The notes beneath the pieces were generated by a model. The model made no database searches. It was not told the origin of the DNA and saw only the letters and a program-made list of their open reading frames with translations. From Bin5 sp022827195 (GTDB lineage Bacteria; Chloroflexota; Anaerolineae; Caldilineales; Caldilineaceae), in assembly GCA_965208275.1 (NCBI GenBank), contig OZ242331.1, positions 4,340,001 through 4,404,000 of the forward strand: DNA of 64,000 bases, written 5' to 3'. This document shows, one piece after another, positions 18,222 through 26,756 of the stretch (positions within the stretch are counted from its first letter, which is position 1; each line of letters opens with the position of its first letter). The position numbers and the translations under genes were made by a program.

Positions 18222-18280
18222 GGGCAGTGGTCAGTGGTCGGGAACTGCCGAAACTCGAAACGTTGAAACTCGAACGGCGG
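18219..18280. repeat. Dispersed 60-bp repeat, copy 1
   Basis: The block from agggcagtggtcag through gaaactcgaaacgttgaaactcgaacggcgg is closely repeated at 52112-52174. A further shared piece, ttggggacgcgcatgcacggtggc (18282-18305), recurs at 52022-52045. Confidence 0.65.
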
Positions 18281-18439
18281 AGTTGGGGACGCGCATGCAC
18301 GGTGGCGGGGCGGTCGGGGCGGCGGGTGATATAATGGTGGATCTTGCGTGTTGCGGCGTTTTCCCCAGCGCTGCCGGGGCTTTTTTGCGGTTGCGGGAGA
18401 GGGCCGAACTATCCTATCAAGCCGAGGGGAGTGTCGTTG

Positions 18440-20320
18440 ATGAGATTGAGGGAGAGATGTGGGCGGGCCGGCGGTTGGGCGCGGGTCGGGCGCGGTTGGG
18501 CGGTGCGGGTGGTGTTGGCGGCGGCCGCGGTTGTCGCGGCGGGGGCCTGTACGTTCACGCCGGGGGGGCTGGAGACGGCGCTGTGCTCGAACGGGGTCGC
18601 GGTGGCGGAGCCGGCGGAGAATGCGGGGCTGGTGGCCGACTGCGCGGCGCTGCTGGGGCTGAAGGCGGCGCTGGCCGGGGATGCGGTCCTGAACTGGAGC
18701 GAGGAGCTGCCGCTGGATGCGTGGGAGGGCGTGAGCACCGGCGGGGCGGAGGATGCGCCGGCGCGCGTGACCGAGCTGCAGCTGGACGGGCGGGGACTGA
18801 CGGGGGAGATCCCGGCGGGGCTGAGCGCGCTGTCGATGCTGGAGGGGCTGTGGCTGCACGACAACCGGCTGACGGGCGGGATCCCGGCGGCGCTGGGGAC
18901 GCTGGTCGAACTGGAGTGGCTGTGGCTCTACGACAACCGGCTGACGGGCGCGATCCCGGTCGAGCTGGCGGCGCTGACGCAGCTGGTGGGGCTGGGTCTG
19001 CACGAGAACCAGCTGACGGGCCCGGTCCCGGTCGGGCTGGGCGGGCTGGCTGAGCTGGAGTGGCTGCGGCTGGACGGCAACCGGCTGACAGGTCCGATCC
19101 CGGCGGCGCTGGGCTCGCTGGCGGCGTTGAAGGGGCTGGGGCTGCACAGGAACCAGCTGACGGGCCCGATCCCGGTCGAGCTGGGCGGGCTGGCCGCGGT
19201 CGAATGGTTGCGGCTGGACGGCAATCACCTGGAGGGAGAGATCCCGGCGGAACTGGGTTCGCTGGCCAACCTGGAGGGGCTGGGCCTGCAGGAGAACCAT
19301 TTGGAGGGGACGATCCCGCCTGAGCTGGGCGGGCTGGCCAATCTCAACTGGCTGCATCTCTTCAACAACGACCTGGTGGGCGAGATCCCGCCTGAGCTGG
19401 GCCGGCTGGAGAATCTGGAGTGGCTGCGGCTGGACGGCAACGGTCTTGCGGGCGAGATCCCGGCGGCGCTGGGCGAACTGGTCAATCTGCGCGAGCTGCG
19501 CCTTTCGGACAACCGGCTGACCGGCCCGGTGCCGGCGGCGTTGGGCTCGCTTGCGAGTCTGGAGTGGCTGCGGCTATCGGACAACCAGCTGTCGGGCGCG
19601 ATTCCGGCAGAGTTGACCGGGCTGAGCAGGTTGCGCGAGCTGGGGCTGGCCGACAACCGGCTGACGGGTGAGATTCCGGCGGCGCTGGGCGAGCTCGTCT
19701 TCCTGGAGGGGCTGGGGCTGGAGGGGAACGGGCTGACGGGGGCGATCCCGGCCGAGCTGGGCGGGCTGGCCGACCTGGAGTGGCTGCATCTGGCGGACAA
19801 CCGGCTGACAGGGGAGATTCCGGCGGCATTGGGTGCGCTGGCCAAGCTGCAGTGGCTGCGGCTGGAGGGCAACCGGCTGACGGGCGAAATTTCGGCGGAA
19901 CTGGGCGAGCTGCACGATCTGAAGGGGTTGATGCTGGACGGGAACGGCCTGACGGGCGCGATTCCGGAGGAACTGGGGCATCTTGACAATCTGAGAGAGC
20001 TGGGGCTGGCCGATAACGGGTTGACGGGCGCGATCCCGGCGGCCTTGGGCGCGCTGGACGACCTGCGCGAGCTGCGGCTGGACGGCAACCGGCTGGCGGG
20101 CGCGATCCCGGCCGCGCTGGGCGCGCTGACGAATCTGCGCGAGCTGGGTCTTGCCGACAACGGTTTAACGGGCGGGGTGCCGGCGGCGCTGGACGGGCTG
20201 GTCAATCTGCGCCGGGTGCGACTGGCGGGGAACGAATTGAGCGGCTGTGTGCCGGGGCACTGGCGCGAGGTGGGTGACGGCGATTTTGGGGAGGCGGGGC
20301 TGGGGTTTTGTGGGGGGTAG
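18440..20320 (+). CDS. Plant-type leucine-rich-repeat lipoprotein
   Basis: A 626-aa exported protein. Residues 1-37 form a signal peptide with a basic start, an Ala/Val core and a lipobox ending AAGAC, so it is probably a lipoprotein. From about residue 115 there are about 20 consecutive 24-residue repeats of the plant-specific form LxxLxLxxNxLTGxIPxxLGxL, plus a capping repeat ending GCVPGHW. Such repeats build a solenoid used for binding proteins or glycans. The ATG at 18440 has GAGGGGA 10 bp upstream; the longer frame does not begin with a signal peptide. It stands alone in an operon-less position. Strong repeat homogeneity suggests recent expansion. Ligand unknown. Confidence 0.85.
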   Translation: MRLRERCGRAGGWARVGRGWAVRVVLAAAAVVAAGACTFTPGGLETALCSNGVAVAEPAENAGLVADCAALLGLKAALAGDAVLNWSEELPLDAWEGVSTGGAEDAPARVTELQLDGRGLTGEIPAGLSALSMLEGLWLHDNRLTGGIPAALGTLVELEWLWLYDNRLTGAIPVELAALTQLVGLGLHENQLTGPVPVGLGGLAELEWLRLDGNRLTGPIPAALGSLAALKGLGLHRNQLTGPIPVELGGLAAVEWLRLDGNHLEGEIPAELGSLANLEGLGLQENHLEGTIPPELGGLANLNWLHLFNNDLVGEIPPELGRLENLEWLRLDGNGLAGEIPAALGELVNLRELRLSDNRLTGPVPAALGSLASLEWLRLSDNQLSGAIPAELTGLSRLRELGLADNRLTGEIPAALGELVFLEGLGLEGNGLTGAIPAELGGLADLEWLHLADNRLTGEIPAALGALAKLQWLRLEGNRLTGEISAELGELHDLKGLMLDGNGLTGAIPEELGHLDNLRELGLADNGLTGAIPAALGALDDLRELRLDGNRLAGAIPAALGALTNLRELGLADNGLTGGVPAALDGLVNLRRVRLAGNELSGCVPGHWREVGDGDFGEAGLGFCGG

Positions 20321-20667
20321 CGGGGGGTAGCGGCCGTGAATCGTGAACATCAGTTTTCTGTTTTTGGTTTTCAGTTTTTTGTGAACACCGGTTGGCGTCG
20401 AGAGCGGCCGTTGCCTTTACTGAAAACTCGTGAACACCAGTTTTCAGTTTTTGGTTCTTAGTTTTTAGTGAACACCTGTTGGCCGCGAGTGGACTGCCGT
20501 TACTAAAAACTCAAAACTCGAAACTAAAAACTGCAGTAGCCGTTGGCGGCAGCGGCTGTATTCTGAGAAGGCGCACAGGTGGACTGAAAGGATTTCGCCT
20601 GCGGGCGGAAGATTTCGACGGTTAAGCGCAGGCGATGATGATGTAGCGTGTTCTCCACTTTCGGCGC
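20321..20667. repeat. Tandem AT-rich palindromic repeats after the LRR gene
   Basis: Two related modules (about 20346-20430 and 20438-20533). Each has a left arm of CAGTTTTCAGTTTTTGG type, a GC-rich core (gtgaacaccggttggcgtcgagagcgg) and a right arm of ACTAAAAACTCAAAACTCG type that is the inverse of the left. Arms break into 7-mers (AGTTTTT, GGTTCTT). No gene is seen here. Confidence 0.65.
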
Positions 20668-22095
20668 TCACGATGCGTTGACGGCGTAGATGCGGGCGTC
20701 GCGCAGGTAGAAGCGCAGGCAGATCTCGCGGCCGGCGAGGCCGGTCGTGTCGTTCTCGCCCCAGCGCAGCGGCAGCGCAGAGCCATCCACATCAACGAAA
20801 AGGCATCTTTCGCGTTCGTAGCCCTCGATCGGGTGGCCGTTCGGCTGGCGCGCCTCGACCATGACGTAGGCCTGATCGGGCAGGAGGGTGCCGGTGCCGC
20901 TCTGGAGGTTGACGGTGAGGGGGTGCGCGGGGGCGGTGAAGAGGGGCGAGGAGAACTCGGCGTTGGATTGCGCGCCGACCCAGGTGATACGGTCGACCGG
21001 CGTGCTGTAGCGGTGCATGGTGTTGTATTCGAGGAAGCAGAGGCGGCCGTCGACGACGAAGGGTGTGCAGGTGGTGAAGACGCCGGCGTGCATGTTGCGG
21101 GCGGGGCGCTGCCAGCGGAGGCCGTCGTGGCTGACCCACCATTCGTAGAGCAGATGGGGGCCGTGTTCGCCGATCATGAGCGGGCTGCGGGCGTAGTTGC
21201 GCATCAGGCCGACGAAGCGGTCGCGGTAGGGGAAGACGGTGAACATGTAGAACTCGAGCTCGGGCGGGTCGCCGGCGTCGGGCTCGATGAAGTTTTCGAG
21301 CCGCGACCAGTGGAGGCCGTCGTCGCTGCTGCGGATGGCGAGGACGCGGCGCTGGCCGCGCGGGTCGTCGGCGCCGATGCTGTCGGGGTAGGGGAAGTGA
21401 TAGGGGCGCAGCACGGCCTGGTAGCAGCGGTATTGGCCGGCGCGCGGGTCGTAGATGGCGGAGAAGGCGTCGTTGCCGTCGCGGAAGGCGGGGCCGTGCT
21501 CCGATTCGCGCCAGTGCAGGCCGTCGGCGGAGAAGGCGGCGCCGGCGTTGTGGACGGGATGAAAGCCGGGCTGGGCTGCGGCGGGCGCGGGTCCCCAGCC
21601 GGTGTGGAGCATGGCGTAGCGCCGCTGCGGGGGGGCGGCGTCGTTGTGCATGACGGAGAAGATGCCGCCGTAGTCGATCAGCACGTTGGGCGACTGCGGG
21701 TCGGGGACGATGCCGAGGTCGGGCCGTTCGAAGTGGACGCCGTCGCGGGTGCGCGCGTAGCAGACCTGCCACTTCATTTTGGCGGGGTCCCAGCCGGGGC
21801 GGGTGAGGCTGAAGGTCTTGGCGCTTTCGGAGTGGCTGCGGGCGCTGGCCTGTGCCGGGCCGAGATGCTCGACGAGAAAGGGCTCGGGGCTGCGCCGCAG
21901 GCTGTACCAGACGTGGACCGTGCCGTCGGCGTCCTGCAGGGTGGTGAAGGCGAGGGCCTGGGCGAACCGGTTGAGGTCCTGCTCGAGGCCCTGGGGCGGG
22001 TCGGGGTCTCTGCGCAGCGTGCAGCCGCCGGTCTGCAGCAGCCCGCGCGGCTCGTGCACGTCTGCGAGGGACATGAAAAGCAGCGGGAAGGTCAT
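20668..22095 (-). CDS. Five-bladed beta-propeller glycosidase-like protein
   Basis: A 475-aa protein without signal peptide. It has repeated motifs of the GH32/GH43/GH68-like beta-propeller superfamily: DGTVHVWYS, GVHFERPDLGI, RYAMLHTGWG, DGLHWRESEHGPAF, DDGLHWSRLENF, DGLRWQRPARN. Such DG-hxW repeats are typical of putative glycosyl hydrolases in planctomycetes and Chloroflexota. GGAG lies 7 bp before the ATG. It is the last of a minus-strand series following a dehydrogenase and a ThuA-like gene next to a sugar ABC importer, so a role in glycan breakdown is likely. The catalytic acids cannot be assigned with confidence, and it may be non-enzymatic. Confidence 0.65.
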   Translation of the reverse strand: MTFPLLFMSLADVHEPRGLLQTGGCTLRRDPDPPQGLEQDLNRFAQALAFTTLQDADGTVHVWYSLRRSPEPFLVEHLGPAQASARSHSESAKTFSLTRPGWDPAKMKWQVCYARTRDGVHFERPDLGIVPDPQSPNVLIDYGGIFSVMHNDAAPPQRRYAMLHTGWGPAPAAAQPGFHPVHNAGAAFSADGLHWRESEHGPAFRDGNDAFSAIYDPRAGQYRCYQAVLRPYHFPYPDSIGADDPRGQRRVLAIRSSDDGLHWSRLENFIEPDAGDPPELEFYMFTVFPYRDRFVGLMRNYARSPLMIGEHGPHLLYEWWVSHDGLRWQRPARNMHAGVFTTCTPFVVDGRLCFLEYNTMHRYSTPVDRITWVGAQSNAEFSSPLFTAPAHPLTVNLQSGTGTLLPDQAYVMVEARQPNGHPIEGYERERCLFVDVDGSALPLRWGENDTTGLAGREICLRFYLRDARIYAVNAS

Positions 22096-22126
22096 CGGCC
22101 GTCTCCTCGCGCGTGCGGCGCGCTAT

Positions 22127-22165
22127 GAGTCGTGAGTCGTGAGTCGTGAGTCGTGAGTCGTGAGT
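22127..22165. repeat. Perfect heptamer tandem repeat
   Basis: gagtcgt repeated five times (22127-22161) plus gagt, between the propeller gene and the dehydrogenase gene. Downstream, 22195-22232 has a looser TTGCCAGTCGAA-type repeat. Confidence 0.8.
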
Positions 22166-22219
22166 GGCGTCTCCGGGCGCGTGCGGGCGCCATTGGCAGT
22201 CGAACTGCTGCCAGTCGGA

Positions 22220-23170
22220 CTATTGCCAGTCGAATACGGTGCCCAGGAGCTGATGGGGGCTGTCGCGCAGGGTGTCGTAGGTGCGCCGGGCGCCGGTCAG
22301 CGGCAAGACGTTCTGGAGCAGGGGCGCGATCCGGACCAGCCCGCGGCGCACGAGCCGGCAGACGTTGGCGAGGTCGTCGCGGTCGTAGCCGGTGTTCTGC
22401 CTGACGTTGATCTCGTGGGCCTGCCCCAGATTGAAGGTGTAGTTGACGTTGAAGCGGCCGGCGATGAGCATGAGGCGGCCGCGCTGCTTGAGCGCGCGGA
22501 TCAGCCGGTCCTCCATGCCCTCGACGCCGGCGGCGTCGATGAGCGCGTCGAAGGCGCGGTCGGCGACCAGTCTCTCCCAGCCGTCGCCGGCGACGTCGAA
22601 GATCTCTTCGGCCGCGCCGATCTCCCGCGCCAGCTCGAGGCGGCGGCGGTCGATTTCACAGACGGCGACGCGCGCGCCCATGGCGTTGGCGATCTGGGCG
22701 GCCATCTGGCCGATGAAGCCCTGGCCGGCGATGAGGACGCGTTCCCCCATGCGCAGATCGGCGTGGCGGCAGGAGTGCATGGCGACGCCGGTCATGCCGA
22801 AGAGCGCGGCGTGGGTGGGGTCGACGTCGGGCGGCAGTCTGATGAGCAGGCCGTTTTCGCGGGCGACGACATATTCCATGTGGTCGGCGTTGATGTAGAC
22901 GAGGTCGCCGGCGGCGAGCCGTGTCACGTCGGGGCCGGTCTCGATCACGCGCCCGACGTGTTGGTAGCCCCAGCCGGCGGGCAGCGCGTCGTCGGGGTGG
23001 GCGTAGTTGCCGCCGGTGAGGTCGTTGTGCTCGGTGCCGTTGGTAATGCCGGAGTAGAGCGTGCGGCTCTTGACCTGGTTGCCGGTCGGCGCCGGCGGCG
23101 CGGGCCAGTCGTCGACGAGCAGTTTTTCACGTGTATTGTCGGGCCTGAGTCTCGTGACCAGTGCGCGCAT
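22220..23170 (-). CDS. Medium-chain dehydrogenase (MDR superfamily)
   Basis: A 316-aa NAD(P)-dependent dehydrogenase-like protein. The GroES-like N-terminal domain has SGITNGTEHNDLTG and GYQHVGRVIE, and the Rossmann domain has GQGFIGQMAAQIANAMGA (about 149-166). Zinc-binding Cys/His positions of classical alcohol dehydrogenases are largely replaced, as in a group of sugar- or inositol-related MDR proteins. The gene lies 16 bp downstream of the ThuA-like gene on the same strand, so they are probably co-transcribed. Probable role is oxidation of a sugar or polyol from the imported glycan (inference). Confidence 0.8.
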   Translation of the reverse strand: MRALVTRLRPDNTREKLLVDDWPAPPAPTGNQVKSRTLYSGITNGTEHNDLTGGNYAHPDDALPAGWGYQHVGRVIETGPDVTRLAAGDLVYINADHMEYVVARENGLLIRLPPDVDPTHAALFGMTGVAMHSCRHADLRMGERVLIAGQGFIGQMAAQIANAMGARVAVCEIDRRRLELAREIGAAEEIFDVAGDGWERLVADRAFDALIDAAGVEGMEDRLIRALKQRGRLMLIAGRFNVNYTFNLGQAHEINVRQNTGYDRDDLANVCRLVRRGLVRIAPLLQNVLPLTGARRTYDTLRDSPHQLLGTVFDWQ

Positions 23171-23186
23171 GGGCGGTCTCCGGGCG

Positions 23187-23858
23187 TCAGATCCGGCGGG
23201 CGGTCCAGCGGATGGCGCGTGCGACGGTTTCGCCGAAGCCGGGATTGGCCCAGGTCAGGTTGTCGTGGCCGGACTGGAAGCAGACGACGCGGGCGCGCTT
23301 GTGCCTCCTGGCCCAGGCGATCGCCTTCATGCTCTTGGGGTGGTGGGCCGTGAGGAGGATTTCGCTGTCCGCGTCCGGCTCGTCCATCAGGTAGGTCTCG
23401 TCCTCCATCTGCCAGGCGCTGCGGCCGGCGGTGATGGGGTGTGCCGGGCGGGCGATCTCGATGCGGACCGTCTGCTCGGGGTGGTGGCGGAAGCTGCGGT
23501 CCTCGATGCCGGCGATTTCGCTCCAGAGCGGCCACTGCGGGTAGGCGAGGATGGCGTGGTGCAGGAGGATGATGCCCTGCGCGGTCTCGCCCAGGTGCGC
23601 GAGCGCGGTCTCCGGTTTTCCGGCGTACCAGGGCCCGTCGTCGGAGGGGCCGTCCATCAGCATCGTGTAGAAGAGGGCGACGTCGTAGCCGTCGCGCACC
23701 TCTGCGCGGGCGGAGGCGAAGTCGTCCATGTGCTGGACGTAGGCGTCGACGCCGGGCAGGCTGCGGAAGAAGCGGTGAAAGTTGCGCACGTCGTAGCCGT
23801 GCCCGCCGGTGATCACCGCCAGCTGGATTGGGTCCTGTGCTGTCCTTTCTGCAGCCAT
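23187..23858 (-). CDS. ThuA-like domain protein
   Basis: A 223-aa cytosolic protein of the ThuA (trehalose-utilisation) glutamine-amidotransferase-like fold: AVITGGHGYDVRNF start, GYDVALFYTMLMDG, GIILLHHAILAYPQW, HPITAGRSAWQMEDETYLMDE, and VVCFQSGHDNLTWANPGF at the end. ThuA-like proteins are common in sugar catabolic operons and act with MDR or GFO/IDH oxidoreductases; their reaction is poorly known. The gene is full length and is followed by the dehydrogenase 16 bp downstream. Confidence 0.85.
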   Translation of the reverse strand: MAAERTAQDPIQLAVITGGHGYDVRNFHRFFRSLPGVDAYVQHMDDFASARAEVRDGYDVALFYTMLMDGPSDDGPWYAGKPETALAHLGETAQGIILLHHAILAYPQWPLWSEIAGIEDRSFRHHPEQTVRIEIARPAHPITAGRSAWQMEDETYLMDEPDADSEILLTAHHPKSMKAIAWARRHKRARVVCFQSGHDNLTWANPGFGETVARAIRWTARRI

Positions 23859-23889
23859 TTTCTGCTCCGGCGCCGGCGAATGAAAGGGA

Positions 23890-23928
23890 ACGCTGGAGAC
23901 GGAGGCGGTCCCGTCTCCAGCGTCTTTT
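23890..23928. terminator. Terminator-like hairpin between the solute-binding and ThuA genes
   Basis: CGCTGGAGACGG (23891-23902) pairs perfectly with CCGTCTCCAGCG (23911-23922) around an 8-nt loop. TCTTTT follows on the plus strand, and TTCCCTTTC follows on the minus strand. It sits at the 5' side of thuA and may separate it from the importer operon. Confidence 0.5.
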
Positions 23929-24050
23929 AGTTTCCAGTTTTTGGTTTCTAGTTTCTAGTGAACCCCGGTTTGCGTCGAGAGCGGCAGTTGCCGTTACTAA
24001 AAACTGAAAACGCAAAACTGAAAACTGCAGTTCACACCGGTTGGCCGCGG
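23926..24050. repeat. AT-rich palindromic repeat, second locus
   Basis: Left arm agtttccagtttttggtttctag, core gtgaaccccggtttgcgtcgagagcgg, right arm actaaaaactgaaaacgcaaaactg. It is the same module as at 20346-20533. Confidence 0.65.
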
Positions 24051-24052
24051 CG

Positions 24053-25720
24053 CTACTGCGCGCGGGCCAGGGCGGCGTTGTAGGCGTCGACGATATCCTG
24101 GGCGCCCATGCTCTCGATGGTGGAGGTGAGCTCGCCCCAGGTGTCGTCGTTAATCTCGATCTGCCCCTCGATCATCTGCTGGATCGTTTCGAGCAGATAG
24201 GTGTCGATCGGGGTGCCCAGGCTGGCGGCCACCTCCGCCTCCTCTTCGTTCAGGATGATGGAGGGCAGGGGGTCGCCGTAGGAGCCGCTGGGATTGATGA
24301 AGTTGTCGTCGATCCAGCGCCAGCCGTCGGGGAACTCGGGCGCGGGCCAGTCCGCCATCAGGCCCCAGTGGGGCTCGGCCTCGGGCCACCAGACGCGGGC
24401 GAGCGAGCCGATGTCGTTGATGAAGGCCGACTCGTTCGTCATCGCGGGCGGGGATTCGGGGATCATCCCGCTGCAGTAGTGTTTCTCCTTGAGGCTGGGG
24501 TGGCGCTGGATGGTATCCGTGTAGCACTTGGTGCCGTCGGCGCGATAGGTCCAGTCGACGCCCTCTTTGCCCTGGTAGATGAGGAAGCGGCCCTCGGTGC
24601 TGAAGAGGTAGTCGAGCAGCCAGACCGAGGCATCGATCTCCGCCTGGGAGGAGGAGGCCGAGATAACGAGCGGGTTGCCGAGCCAGACATTGGAGGGGGC
24701 GGGCCAGAGGATCTTCTCGCCGTCGACCGTCAGCGACATGACGGGGTAGAACTTGCCCTGGTCAATGCCGGCGTTGGCGACGCAGGAGTAGAAGTGCCAG
24801 CCGGTGTTTTCGAGGATGGCCCCGGCTTCGCAGGTGCCGCGTGCCAGCGCCTCCCAGTCCGGGTCGCTCATGGTGGCGTATTCGGGGTGGAGGACGCCGT
24901 TCTCGAACATCCAGTTCATGAACTCGACCATGGTGCGGAAGCGGGCCATGAGCGGGCCATACTCATACTGCTCGGTGTAGGGGTTGTAGTAGACGGTCAG
25001 GTCGGTGCCGAGCCATTTGGCCCAGTTGGCGGTGTGGCCGGTGAAGCCGTTGCGGCTGGAGATGACCGGTTTTCCGTCGAGCTGGTCTTTGAGGCAGAGC
25101 ATGGCGTTCTTGAGGTCGTCCAGGTTCAGAATGGCGTCCCAGTTGCCGTTCCATCTGTCCTCGATGATGCCGCACTGTTCGATCAGGTCGGCGCGCAGTT
25201 GCAGCCACGGCCGCAGCTGGCGCAGGCGTCTGACCTGGGGCACGCCGTAGATGTTGCCGTCGGGCGAGGTCATCAGCCGCTCCATGTCGGGCTGCCTGGC
25301 CATTTCGGCGACGAGGTTGGGCATTTTGCCGTCGTCGATGTAGTCGCTGAGCGAGACGAAGAGCCCTTGCGGGCCGAACTCGTGGGCGATGTCCATCGGC
25401 GTGCCGGTGGTGTCGGCGGGCAGGCCGAGCTGCATGATGTCCGGCAGGTCGCCCGACGCGAGCGTGGTGGCGATGCGTTCGCCGAGGAACTCGCGCGGGA
25501 TCTGGCGGAAGCCGAAGTTGAAGCCGGTGCGGTCGGCCAGCAGCTGCATCGAGTAGGTCTCGGGCGTGATGTCGCCGAAGACGCCTTCGGGCGCGAGCAT
25601 CAGCTCGAGCACCAGCTCTTCGGGCTCGGCGGTCATCTGCTCGGCTGGCATACAACCCACGACCAGCATGCTCAAAATGATGAGCAGACCCAGGGATGAC
25701 GACAGGCTGAATCTCTTCAT
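24053..25720 (-). CDS. Extracellular solute-binding lipoprotein of a sugar ABC importer
   Basis: A 555-aa lipoprotein with signal peptide and lipobox LVVGC (Cys-23), then a long family-1 (LplA/YtcQ-like) substrate-binding protein, as indicated by length and by WW/YW-rich loops (WVYDYLFSTEGR-like region, YYNPYTEQYEYG). It would capture an oligosaccharide outside the membrane. The ATG at 25720 follows GGAGAAG at 6 bp; the frame extends upstream but without signal. It is the third gene of a minus-strand importer operon after two permeases, 144 bp downstream of the second. No ATPase gene is present, so a shared MsmX-type ATPase elsewhere is expected. Confidence 0.88.
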   Translation of the reverse strand: MKRFSLSSSLGLLIILSMLVVGCMPAEQMTAEPEELVLELMLAPEGVFGDITPETYSMQLLADRTGFNFGFRQIPREFLGERIATTLASGDLPDIMQLGLPADTTGTPMDIAHEFGPQGLFVSLSDYIDDGKMPNLVAEMARQPDMERLMTSPDGNIYGVPQVRRLRQLRPWLQLRADLIEQCGIIEDRWNGNWDAILNLDDLKNAMLCLKDQLDGKPVISSRNGFTGHTANWAKWLGTDLTVYYNPYTEQYEYGPLMARFRTMVEFMNWMFENGVLHPEYATMSDPDWEALARGTCEAGAILENTGWHFYSCVANAGIDQGKFYPVMSLTVDGEKILWPAPSNVWLGNPLVISASSSQAEIDASVWLLDYLFSTEGRFLIYQGKEGVDWTYRADGTKCYTDTIQRHPSLKEKHYCSGMIPESPPAMTNESAFINDIGSLARVWWPEAEPHWGLMADWPAPEFPDGWRWIDDNFINPSGSYGDPLPSIILNEEEAEVAASLGTPIDTYLLETIQQMIEGQIEINDDTWGELTSTIESMGAQDIVDAYNAALARAQ

Positions 25721-25864
25721 TTTCTTCTCCTCGATGGTGGAAGTGACGTGAATCGAACGTGAAAGCGGGCCTTCGTACTCCATACTGCGTACTGCCGATT
25801 GGGTACTGCCGATAGCGTACTGCCTATGGCGCAAGCGCGGACGAGGCGCTTGCGCGGCCGGGAC

Positions 25865-26743
25865 TTACCCTTTGATCGCGCCGACCAGCGTGCCCCTGAC
25901 AAAGTATTTCTGCACGAAGGGATAGACGAGCAGAATCGGGCCGGTGGTCACGATGACCGTCGCCATTTTGACCTGGCGGAAGAAGGACTTGGCCTGCAAG
26001 GTGTCGCTGTAGTTGCCCTGGACCACGTCGCCGGTTGCCCCGCGGATCAGCATGCGCCGCAGCATGATGGTCAGGGGGAACTTTTCCGAGTTGTTGAGAT
26101 AGAGCAGCGGGTTGAAGAAGTCGTTCCAGACGGCGACGGCGACAAAGAGAGCGATGGTCGCCAGGATCGGCTTGGACAGGGGCACGATGATCTGCAGGAG
26201 GATGCGAAAGTCGCTGGCGCCGTCGACGCGGGCCGCGTCCTTCAGCTCGCGCGGGATGGTGGAGATGTTGGCGCGCACGAGGATGACGAACCAGAAGTTG
26301 AAGGCGACCGGCAGGACGATGACCCAGGTCGTGTTGAGCAGGCCATAGCCCTGGTAGGTCAGGTAGGTGGGGATGAGGCCGGCGGAGAAGAAGAGCGTCA
26401 GCCCGAGGATGAGGCTGATGGGGCCGCGCAGGCGGAAGCGCGGCTCGGAGAGGGGGTAGGCGGCCAGCAGGCAGGCGATCAGGGTGAAGGCGGTGCCGAG
26501 AACGGTGTAGGTGATCGAGTTGCGGTAGGCGCGCAGGACGGAGTTCGAGCGCGCGATCGCCTCGTACGGCTCCAGGTTGAAGCCGATGGGGAACAGCTTG
26601 ACCGATTGACGCCAGACCGCCTCGCCGTCGCTGACCGAGATCGAAAAGACGTAGAGCAGCGGGTAGAGCATCACGCAGCTGAAGCCGATCAGGAAGAGGT
26701 AGTTCAGGTAATCGAACAGCTGCATCTTTTTCAGTGTATGCAC
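25865..26743 (-). CDS. CUT1 sugar ABC permease (LplC/MalG-like)
   Basis: A 292-aa inner-membrane permease with six hydrophobic segments and the EAA loop DAARVDGASDFRILLQIIVP that contacts the ATPase. The start used is GTG at 26743 with GGGAG 5-7 bp before it, rather than the ATG at 26725. It lies 13 bp after the first permease. A carbohydrate importer of the LplABC/YtePYtcQ type is implied. Confidence 0.88.
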   Translation of the reverse strand: MHTLKKMQLFDYLNYLFLIGFSCVMLYPLLYVFSISVSDGEAVWRQSVKLFPIGFNLEPYEAIARSNSVLRAYRNSITYTVLGTAFTLIACLLAAYPLSEPRFRLRGPISLILGLTLFFSAGLIPTYLTYQGYGLLNTTWVIVLPVAFNFWFVILVRANISTIPRELKDAARVDGASDFRILLQIIVPLSKPILATIALFVAVAVWNDFFNPLLYLNNSEKFPLTIMLRRMLIRGATGDVVQGNYSDTLQAKSFFRQVKMATVIVTTGPILLVYPFVQKYFVRGTLVGAIKG

Positions 26744-26756
26744 GGTTTACTCCCGG

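Noticed and set aside
24041..25699. 552-codon plus-strand frame over the solute-binding gene
   Set aside because: Antisense to a lipoprotein with signal peptide and good ribosome site; composition is Gly/Val/Asp-rich shadow type.
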